From IMG/VR virus record IMGVR_UViG_3300002242_000664, positions 7,985-27,984 of that record: a DNA stretch of 20,000 bases. One strand, 5' to 3'. Position numbers and translations under genes: made by a program. Each line of letters opens with the position of its first letter. Positions within the stretch are counted from its first letter, which is position 1. Positions 14,859-20,000 of the stretch are shown here, in pieces. The stretch is from a virus. The notes under the pieces were generated by a model, which was given only the letters and a program-made list of their open reading frames with translations, did not search any database and was not told where the DNA came from.

Positions 14859-15355
14859 CACAGTTAATCTATAACACAAGAGAGACGGCCCTCGTCTTTG
14901 CGGATAGCTCGCAGACGCCTGACGCCAACCTTACACTGAGTGCCCTTGCCGCTGATGCTGGCAGGGTGTCGGATCAGCAAGACCTGACTGCAACATCATC
15001 AAGGATGTATGAGTGGCGAGCTGTCGTGCAGTTCGGAACAGCCCCCGTGGCGGGTGAGGCAGTCAACAGCTACGCAGCCTATGGTGACACGACCGTGCAG
15101 GATGGCGGTGTCGGGACTATGGACTCGGCACTGGGTTCAGTCAACACTCTGCCTAACCTGCACTTCATCGGTAGCGTTGTTGTTGATACGACCTCGACAA
15201 ACACTGACGTTGTCGCTTCGGGCGTCTTCGCCTGCTCGTCACGCTACATCACAATCGTTGTTCACAACAACACAGCCGACGCACTGAGGACGAGCGGCAC
15301 AGTTAACAATGTAACCATCACGCCAATCCCTGACCAGATTCAGAATGACGTATAA
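14855..15355 (+). CDS. Conserved phage structural protein
   Basis: A 166-residue protein starting at GTG 14855, within the stop of the preceding gene (GTGA). It is beta-rich: ETALVFADSSQTPDANLTLS, then SRMYEWRAVVQFGTAPVAGE, NLHFIGSVVVDTTSTNTDVV, and 'CSSRYITIVVHNNTADALRT' with the end VTITPIPDQIQNDV. This matches an unnamed phage family with 'x-Y-e-W-r-a-x-x-x-f-x-x-a-P-x-A-G', 'L-x-F-I-G-S-l-v' and 'R-Y-x-x-l-V-v-x-N-x-S/t', found next to fibre genes. It probably sits at the virion surface or baseplate. Stop and next start overlap as TAATG. Confidence 0.6.
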   Translation: MTQLIYNTRETALVFADSSQTPDANLTLSALAADAGRVSDQQDLTATSSRMYEWRAVVQFGTAPVAGEAVNSYAAYGDTTVQDGGVGTMDSALGSVNTLPNLHFIGSVVVDTTSTNTDVVASGVFACSSRYITIVVHNNTADALRTSGTVNNVTITPIPDQIQNDV

Positions 15356-18156
15356 TGCTTAGAGGCTCACTAAAGTCTGGATTTGCACCACGCGACTATA
15401 AGCCAGCCAACCCTGAGCTGTGGGATGGCTGTATAGCTGCTTGGTGTCCAGGCTTGGGGCCAACTGGGCACGCACTGATCGACTACAGCGGTTCAGGATA
15501 TCACGGCGATGTCATCACGTCCGGGACGCAGATGTCCCCGGTGGATATGTGGGACCTGGACGACGGAGGCTGGGCGCTCAACTTCGAGAACACCGGCTCT
15601 CGTGGCGATAACCACGTTAAGTTGAGAGCCAGCAGCCAGGACATGGTTGACCCTACGGGCGCGTTCGCCGTGTCCCTGTGGGTGAGGCGTACACTGGATA
15701 GTGCGTTCGACGGATTCATCTCCTTTGGCGACAACTTCGATAACTCGTTCAACCTCAACCATCAGGTGAACGACCGCTTCTCAATCATGTGTAATGACGA
15801 GCCTGGTCTTTACATCTTAGAGGACAGCACAGCCGACAGGTCGAGCGACTTCGATTGGCACCACCTGATTGCGACAAGTGATGCATCTGGCCTCACGATC
15901 TGGGTGGACGGAGTTAAGGGTAGCACGGGAGCCGTCCCTACGACGCAGAGTAGTGCTTCGGCGGCTTACATCGGAAAGATGTATGCCAACGACACCAGTG
16001 CCCACGGTATGAATGGCTACCTGGACGACATCCGTGTATACAACAGGCCACTCTGCGACGAGGAGATCGCACTCCTCTACACTGGCAGGGGTGTCTCCTA
16101 CGAGTACAGGCTGAACTATCAGTTTCCGCCCACGCCCCCAACGCCCATTAACGTCAATGGTACGGTGGCAGATGCGGCATGGGATACGCAGGCCCCGACC
16201 CTACATCCGAAGCTGGATGCGACTGTCGCGGACAGCGAGTGGGATACGCAGGCCTGCTCCACGGCAGTGCATAAGTCTTCCACGGTTGCGAATTCGGCAT
16301 GGGACACCCAAGTCCCGACGGTAGTGCCGAGATTCAAGGCGCCGGACAGGGATGCAGACTGGACGCTCTCTAGCGGAACAATTAACACTGGCGACTATTA
16401 CGACGAGTCAGGAAGCCCCGGAATTGGTCGGCTCCAGGACTGCGTTCTTCGCTTCGACATGACAACCACGAACGCCTCGCTGATAGCTTTTGAAGATGGG
16501 AAGATATTTCACGCCGGGGACAGCAGTGGCGGCATCTGGGTGGGCGTCACCAGCAATACCCTTAAGGTGATCGCTTCAGACAATGGCGGCTCAGGTTCCA
16601 TCACAGTGAACGAGAGCGTCTTTGGTGTTTTCCAAGACGGTGTAGCTAAAGAGGTGATGATTGACGTACAGAGCGGAAGAGGCAACCATAGCGAGAACGG
16701 CAGAATCAGACTATTCCTTGACGGCGAGCTGATAGGCACCGATACGACAACTGGTGGACTCTACCTTTCCTCTGGATGGTTCACTGATACAAGCTCCGAA
16801 TACCTGAGCTACGCTGAAACCAGTATGCCGCACGGCGAGGCTGACGGATCAATTACGAACGCCACATTCGGCGACCTGGACTTCTGGACAGAGTGCAACG
16901 TCGGTGATACCACATTTAATGGGCAGGCTAACTCGCAGTGGGACACGCAGTCGGCAACAACTGCGACGGAACAACTGGCGACCGTCGCCGACGCTGAGTG
17001 GGACACCCTGCCCTGCTCAACGGTGGACAATAAGAACTCCACCGTAGCGGACGCCGAATGGGACACGCAGGCTCCAGCGACATCTGCTGGCCTAGGATCG
17101 ACCGTAGCCGACGCAGAGTTCGACACTCTGGCCTGCACGACAGCCACTGAGCATCCATCCACAGTCTCTGACTCAGAGTGGGACACGCTCGCACCGACGA
17201 CGCAGCCGAAGCTCGACGCTACGGTCGCGGACTCCGAATGGGACACACTGCCCTGCTCCACGGTCTCTCACGCAGGAGCAACCGTAGCCGACGCTGAGTG
17301 GGACACTCTGCTGCCTGTAGTTAATGGCAGGTTCGCGGCGGTTGTTGCGAATACTGAGTGGGACACGCTCGCCTGCTCGACTGCGGACCAGAAGGCCGCC
17401 ACACTCCCGAATTCGGAGTGGGACACCCTCGCACCAGTCACGGTTGCCTACCAGCCCTCAACGGTCGCGGACGCCGAGTGGGATACGCTCACGCCATCGA
17501 CGGTATCACATGCTGACTCGACCGTTGCCGATGGCGAGTGGGATACGGTTACCCCGGCAATCAGCGGAGCTTTCGTTAATCCGGTTGCGGATGCCCAGTG
17601 GGACACCCTGGCCTGCTCCACGGTGGATCATAAGAACTCCACGGTGGCTGACGCTGAATGGGACACGCAGGCATGTGAAACGCTTATCACCTACGCCGGG
17701 ACAGTCGCCAGCTCGGAGTGGGACACCCAGGCCCCGTCGACTGTCGCGCAACAGCCTGCCGTCACTGCGGACGCCGAGTGGGATGTCCAGCCGGGAATGC
17801 TGCCGATCAAGATACCGAGCGTCGAGGCAGACACTCAGTGGGACACGTTCCCTTGGGAGATTAAGAGGACCTATAACAATCCCATAGCGGATACACAGTG
17901 GGACACTCAGGTTCCCGTTGCAGAGCCTTACGCTTTCTTCACCCCAGCGATGAGCCTCACTGCGAGACTCTGCCCCTACGCTGGCGAGTTCCTTGAGTTC
18001 ACAAGCGAGAACGCCGTCTCGGGCAGCCACAAGTCCGAGGCCCTGGGTCAGCACGAGATGAAGTCCGGGTCGCTCTCGAACACCGAGATGTCCGGCGGGT
18101 CACTCTCTACCGCCCAGATGATCCGAGTCGGCGGAACGACTTTTCCCACTGCATAA
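15355..18156 (+). CDS. LamG-domain fibre-type protein with 20 copies of a 20-residue W-D-T repeat
   Basis: A 933-residue protein whose ATG overlaps the upstream stop (TAATG). Residues about 20-250 form a LamG/concanavalin-like domain, recognised from GAFAVSLWVRRTLD, HHLIATSDASGLTIWVDGVK and GYLDDIRVYNRPLCDEEIAL. At about residues 270-329 come three 20-residue repeats. A second LamG-like domain follows at about 330-522 (LQDCVLRFDMTTTNASLIAF through RIRLFLDGELIGTDTTTGGL). Then seventeen further repeats fill about 523-862. The repeat core is T-V-A-D-x-E-W-D-T-[LQ]-x-[CP]. The last 70 residues are Ser/Gly/Met-rich, with 'KSGSLSNTEM' and 'SGGSLSTAQM' as a diverged pair. A virion fibre or adhesin is likely; the LamG parts probably bind glycans. 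No signal peptide is seen, as expected for a virion protein. Confidence 0.75.
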   Translation: MLRGSLKSGFAPRDYKPANPELWDGCIAAWCPGLGPTGHALIDYSGSGYHGDVITSGTQMSPVDMWDLDDGGWALNFENTGSRGDNHVKLRASSQDMVDPTGAFAVSLWVRRTLDSAFDGFISFGDNFDNSFNLNHQVNDRFSIMCNDEPGLYILEDSTADRSSDFDWHHLIATSDASGLTIWVDGVKGSTGAVPTTQSSASAAYIGKMYANDTSAHGMNGYLDDIRVYNRPLCDEEIALLYTGRGVSYEYRLNYQFPPTPPTPINVNGTVADAAWDTQAPTLHPKLDATVADSEWDTQACSTAVHKSSTVANSAWDTQVPTVVPRFKAPDRDADWTLSSGTINTGDYYDESGSPGIGRLQDCVLRFDMTTTNASLIAFEDGKIFHAGDSSGGIWVGVTSNTLKVIASDNGGSGSITVNESVFGVFQDGVAKEVMIDVQSGRGNHSENGRIRLFLDGELIGTDTTTGGLYLSSGWFTDTSSEYLSYAETSMPHGEADGSITNATFGDLDFWTECNVGDTTFNGQANSQWDTQSATTATEQLATVADAEWDTLPCSTVDNKNSTVADAEWDTQAPATSAGLGSTVADAEFDTLACTTATEHPSTVSDSEWDTLAPTTQPKLDATVADSEWDTLPCSTVSHAGATVADAEWDTLLPVVNGRFAAVVANTEWDTLACSTADQKAATLPNSEWDTLAPVTVAYQPSTVADAEWDTLTPSTVSHADSTVADGEWDTVTPAISGAFVNPVADAQWDTLACSTVDHKNSTVADAEWDTQACETLITYAGTVASSEWDTQAPSTVAQQPAVTADAEWDVQPGMLPIKIPSVEADTQWDTFPWEIKRTYNNPIADTQWDTQVPVAEPYAFFTPAMSLTARLCPYAGEFLEFTSENAVSGSHKSEALGQHEMKSGSLSNTEMSGGSLSTAQMIRVGGTTFPTA
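16162..16341 (+). repeat. First block: three 60-bp coding repeats
   Basis: Three in-frame 60-base units encode TVADAAWDTQAPTLHPKLDA, TVADSEWDTQACSTAVHKSS and TVANSAWDTQVPTVVPRFKA. In order, they resemble units 5-7 of the second block (PKLDA, then C-S-T, then a R-F-x-A ending), which suggests that one block was copied from the other. Confidence 0.9.
16921..17940 (+). repeat. Second block: seventeen 60-bp coding repeats
   Basis: Seventeen consecutive units of exactly 60 bases, no insertions or deletions. The consensus is T-V-A-D-A-E-W-D-T-[LQ]-x-[CP]-x-T; Trp and Asp of WD are present in all but one (unit 4 has FDT). Synonymous codons differ widely between units, so they are old or selected at protein level rather than a fresh slippage expansion. 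Confidence 0.95.
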
Positions 18157-18184
18157 AAAAAATCCCCGACACTTTGCCGGGGAT
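18155..18184 (-). terminator. Intrinsic terminator for the leftward gene
   Basis: On the - strand, ATCCCCG (18184-18178) pairs with CGGGGAT (18168-18162) around a nine-base loop, then a run of eight T (18162-18155; the first also closes the stem). On the + strand no T run follows, so it serves the - strand. Its T run overlaps the stop codon of the + strand repeat gene, so the two convergent genes abut here. Confidence 0.88.
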
Positions 18185-18199
18185 GAATCGCCTCGCCTC

Positions 18200-18553
18200 T
18201 CAATGTGCCAGTTGGCCTGGCTGCCCTTCAGCGTAACTACCAGGGCCGAACTCGGCTTCAACATCAGCCTTCTGAAGGCCATGCTCTCCACCATTAACCT
18301 GATAAGCCTGAGAGCCATAAACCGTTCTACCGCGAACCCAATGATCATTATCTGGCGTCCAACCTTCAGGTCGGCGATCGGCGATCTTATCAGCCAGCAG
18401 GTCAGCGTCCCAAGCCGAATCAAAAGCCTTGAAATGAACCCAAGTGTTACCGGCCAGGTCTCGGCACTCGACGAAATAATTAACAGCCGTGTAAGGGCCA
18501 TCTTCACCAAGGGCTTCATAATGATTAGGCAGGATTGAAAAAGTAAAAGCCAT
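18200..18553 (-). CDS. Small hypothetical protein, moron-like single gene
   Basis: ATG at 18553-18551 is preceded on the - strand by AAGGAGACACAAAA, a strong ribosome binding site, so the frame's longer extension upstream is rejected. The 117-residue acidic product starts MAFTFSILPNHYEALGEDGP and continues NYFVECRDLAGNTWVHFKAF, then SAWDADLLADKIADRRPEGW, WVRGRTVYGSQAYQVNG, and ends QPGQLAH. It is rich in Trp and Tyr and lacks a signal peptide or membrane helix. I recognise no family. It has a promoter candidate in front, its own terminator behind and a terminator upstream, so it is a self-contained unit inserted between capsid and tail blocks. Such morons often alter host behaviour or exclude other phages, but nothing here shows which. 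Confidence 0.7.
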   Translation of the reverse strand: MAFTFSILPNHYEALGEDGPYTAVNYFVECRDLAGNTWVHFKAFDSAWDADLLADKIADRRPEGWTPDNDHWVRGRTVYGSQAYQVNGGEHGLQKADVEAEFGPGSYAEGQPGQLAH

Positions 18554-18575
18554 TTTTGTGTCTCCTTGGTTAGTT

Positions 18576-18618
18576 GCTTGCCGTGTCATGCCTTTGATTG
18601 TAGTGACTATCGGCAAGC
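18576..18618. repeat. Inverted repeat around the promoter of the moron-like gene
   Basis: GCTTGCCG (18576-18583) and CGGCAAGC (18611-18618) are perfect eight-base inverted arms 27 bases apart. The -10 candidate lies between them. One arm falls in the -35/-10 spacer, the other in the leader. This could be an operator for a dimeric repressor or a leader hairpin. Confidence 0.55.
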
Positions 18619-18624
18619 CAGCAA
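18597..18624 (-). promoter_or_regulatory. Candidate sigma70-type promoter for the moron-like gene
   Basis: On the - strand, TTGCTG (18624-18619) and TACAAT (18602-18597) are 16 bases apart. The -10 matches TATAAT in five of six positions; the -35 matches only TTG. It lies about 44 bases before the start codon and downstream of the terminator at 18672-18705. Confidence 0.5.
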
Positions 18625-18671
18625 GAGATGTTTAGGCTTTTTTGAAAAAAATCTAGAAGCTGGATGTGCGT

Positions 18672-18705
18672 AAAAAAACGGCCCCCGACACGTTGCCGGG
18701 AGCCG
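18672..18705 (-). terminator. Intrinsic terminator of the capsid block
   Basis: On the - strand, CGGCTCCCG (18705-18697) pairs with CGGGGGCCG (18687-18679) with one mismatch and a nine-base loop, followed by seven T (18678-18672). It ends the leftward transcript of the capsid and post-capsid genes. Its upper stem and loop are nearly identical to the terminator at 18155-18184. Confidence 0.88.
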
Positions 18706-18741
18706 CAGAGGAGAGGTAAGGTTACTCCTCCTGGGTTAAGG

Positions 18742-19182
18742 TCACTCGGGTGACTCAATCTTCACGTCGTCCGAGATGTCAGCCGAAACGCTGTTGTACT
18801 TACGCTCAGCCGAGACAACTGCGAGAACGCTGTTGACTTCGCTGGCAGCGACAGTTCGCTCGACGATGCAGCGGACGTACTGCTTCGTGCATCGAGCAAC
18901 GTCCACAACCAGCAACTTGTCGCTACCGTCAGTGACGGTCGCACGAGGATCGACAGGATCGCTAGGAGCGGCCCAAGTCGAGTTATCGTCAGACAGTTCG
19001 ACGCCAACCGAGACGACTCCGCCAGACAGCACGGCACCGAGGTGCACGAGGAAAGAAACGTCAGAAGCCTTGTGGGCATCCAGGTCAATCGAAGCGGCTT
19101 CGATCTTTGTCGTTCCTGAAGCAACTGCGTCCGAAGCAATCACTGGCGTCACGACTTCCGTGAGAAGGTTATTGTTCTGCAT
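18742..19182 (-). CDS. Post-capsid virion structural protein (conserved phage family)
   Basis: A 146-residue acidic, beta-rich protein. On the - strand ATG follows AAGGTAGTTACCA. The sequence, MQNNNLLTEVVTPVIASDAV, then ASIDLDAHKASDVSFLVHLG, VVSVGVELSDDNSTW, DKLLVVDVARCTKQYVRCIV and VNSVLAVVSAERKYNSVSAD, matches the layout of small proteins commonly encoded just after the major capsid gene in siphoviruses ('..i...s.DmsgydsvtFv...G.i..g.....l..sdd...w', 'd.dn.ll.vdv.r...rYvr..v.rg', 'a.v..vl..........'). The exact role, whether decoration or head-completion, is not certain. It follows the capsid gene with about 70 bases between them, containing a GC-rich hairpin. Confidence 0.65.
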   Translation of the reverse strand: MQNNNLLTEVVTPVIASDAVASGTTKIEAASIDLDAHKASDVSFLVHLGAVLSGGVVSVGVELSDDNSTWAAPSDPVDPRATVTDGSDKLLVVDVARCTKQYVRCIVERTVAASEVNSVLAVVSAERKYNSVSADISDDVKIESPE

Positions 19183-19212
19183 TGGTAACTACCTTGCTTT
19201 GAAGTTAAAGGA

Positions 19213-19236
19213 GGGGACCGGACCATTCCGGCCCCC
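19213..19236 (-). promoter_or_regulatory. GC-rich intergenic hairpin between capsid and post-capsid genes
   Basis: GGGG plus CCGGA (19213-19222) pair with TCCGG plus CCCC (19227-19236) with one internal mismatch and a four-base loop. On the - strand it is followed by TCCTTTAA-type sequence and only a three-base T run. It may slow polymerase or protect the abundant capsid message from 3' decay; it is too weak in T to be called a terminator. Confidence 0.5.
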
Positions 19237-19252
19237 GCTGCTCAGTCAGTGA

Positions 19253-20000
19253 TTAGGAAACGGTCTTCAAAAACTTGAGTGGACCTTCCGTAGCGGACAA
19301 ATAAGGGTTCAGGACGCCAGAGTCGGCTTCCACGAAGGCCACGAAGCCCTCTTGATCCGACTCACGGTAGAGTTCGGACAGGCGGTAAGATCGGATAGCA
19401 CCGACACGTCGCACTTTGAAGGCAGACATGTCACCGAACAGGACCGCTTTGTCGCCAACCGTGGTGCCATCCGGCATCTCGTGGTTGATGACAACTGGGC
19501 GACCGTGCAGACGATCTGGCTCACCGACCTGGAGGCTGTCCTGCCACATCGGTCGTCCGTCAGCGTCTTTCAGCAGACGGTACTGCTTAGCAACCTGGTC
19601 GTGCATCATGTAGGCACCAGCTCGGTTGCGGATCGCGTACTCGATGCTGTGCTCCAGCTCGATCAGGCTCACCCAATCCCAAGTAGCGATGGACTGCGTA
19701 ACACCACTGTCCAGCGAGCCAGTCAGGATACCTTCACAGGTAACTCCGCCGCCGCCAACAGTCATCTTCTCGTTCAGGATGCGACCGAGACGAACACCGA
19801 AGGCTTCGCCGATGCGAGCCGTCAGGTTCGGGATGTCACGGAGCGACTCGTGGCTGATCTTCAGAGCGTCCGAGGTGAACTTGAAAGCTCCCCAAGTCTG
19901 CTTACCGAATTTCAGGCTCGCGGCGTTTCCGACAGTCTTAGCTTCGCCGATCTGACGACCCTTGTTGGCAGTGTCGTCGAACGTCGGCCAGCTCAGCGGG
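19253..20000 (-). CDS. Major capsid protein, HK97 fold, N-terminal part outside window
   Basis: The frame is open from the right edge to the stop at 19253 on the - strand, 248 residues in view. Readable HK97-fold landmarks in order are PTFDDTANKGRQIGE (most family members have 'P-T-x-D-D-T-x-N-x-G-x-x-v-G-E' where the A domain begins), FKFTSDALKISHESLRD, IGEAFGVRLGRILNEKMTVG, GRPVVINHEMPDG (family: G-x-P-v-v-x-n-d-x-M), VLFGDMSAFKVRRVG and GFVAFVEADSGVL near the end. The missing N-terminal part would hold the delta/E-loop region. The protein forms the icosahedral shell. In typical siphoviruses connector genes follow on the same strand; here a post-capsid protein follows, then a terminator, and the connectors lie 12 kb away on the other strand. 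Confidence 0.93.
   Translation of the reverse strand, partial: PLSWPTFDDTANKGRQIGEAKTVGNAASLKFGKQTWGAFKFTSDALKISHESLRDIPNLTARIGEAFGVRLGRILNEKMTVGGGGVTCEGILTGSLDSGVTQSIATWDWVSLIELEHSIEYAIRNRAGAYMMHDQVAKQYRLLKDADGRPMWQDSLQVGEPDRLHGRPVVINHEMPDGTTVGDKAVLFGDMSAFKVRRVGAIRSYRLSELYRESDQEGFVAFVEADSGVLNPYLSATEGPLKFLKTVS

Noticed and set aside
17324-17887. Second + strand open frame of 187 codons across the repeats
   Set aside because: A repeat of exactly 60 bases stays open in alternative frames if one unit lacks stops. The product is Arg/Ser/Pro-rich with no start signals.
16921-17940. CRISPR array
   Set aside because: The 60-base period is coding, in frame, and the units are diverged over their full length without spacer and repeat partition.
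18706-18720. Shine-Dalgarno-like AGGAGAGGTAAG on the + strand, similar to the one before 7570
   Set aside because: No ATG, GTG or TTG frame of meaningful length follows on the + strand, and the bases lie between the - strand capsid-block stop and its terminator.
1-20000. tRNA genes or attachment sites
   Set aside because: I saw no cloverleaf-like stretch in the short intergenic gaps, and no direct repeat resembling an att core; a tRNA scan was not possible here.

Overview
The window is part of a tailed double-stranded DNA phage or prophage (Caudoviricetes, siphovirus-like) and almost all of it is virion morphogenesis genes. The evidence is a TP901-type tape-measure protein, an HK97 gp10-like connector, a gp11/DUF3168-like tail terminator, a major tail protein, a frameshifted tail-assembly chaperone, LamG-bearing fibre proteins and the C-terminal two thirds of an HK97-fold major capsid protein. 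Gene packing is tight, with many TAATG, ATGA, GTGA and TGATG stop/start overlaps. No integrase, repressor, tRNA, rRNA, attachment site or CRISPR array is visible, so free phage and prophage cannot be told apart. The host is not identifiable; the LamG and putative-Ig surface modules are common in phages of aquatic bacteria, which is only a weak hint.

Left part, + strand: 1-1301 holds four small overlapping genes (a coiled-coil tail end, a small unknown, an SPFH/Band 7-like protein and a coiled-coil plus transmembrane protein resembling XhlA-type holin accessories). It may be a lysis or membrane module, which is inference. At 1355-6005 are two virion surface or fibre-type genes, the second of 1293 residues. 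A UUCG-loop terminator ends this section.

Middle, + strand: 6086-14354 is the neck and tail operon. It runs connector, tail terminator, major tail protein, strong terminator, chaperone pair, tape measure, a distal tail candidate, an HNH nuclease and three small structural genes. The chaperone pair carries a G GGA AAC slippery heptamer directly before the first stop, and the -1 frame is open for a further 101 codons, so a gpG/gpGT-type fusion is very likely. After another terminator, 14424-18156 holds two small conserved phage proteins and a 933-residue LamG protein. The latter carries 20 copies of an exactly 20-residue repeat with core T-V-A-D-x-E-W-D-T, the most distinctive structure in the window.

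Right part, - strand: 18200-20000 converges on the tail operon. The major capsid gene enters from the right edge and is followed by a typical post-capsid structural gene and a terminator. Next comes a small unknown gene with its own promoter candidate, strong ribosome binding site and terminator, arranged like a phage moron. The capsid gene is therefore separated from its usual downstream partners, the connectors at 6086-7044, and lies on the opposite strand, which is an unusual layout.
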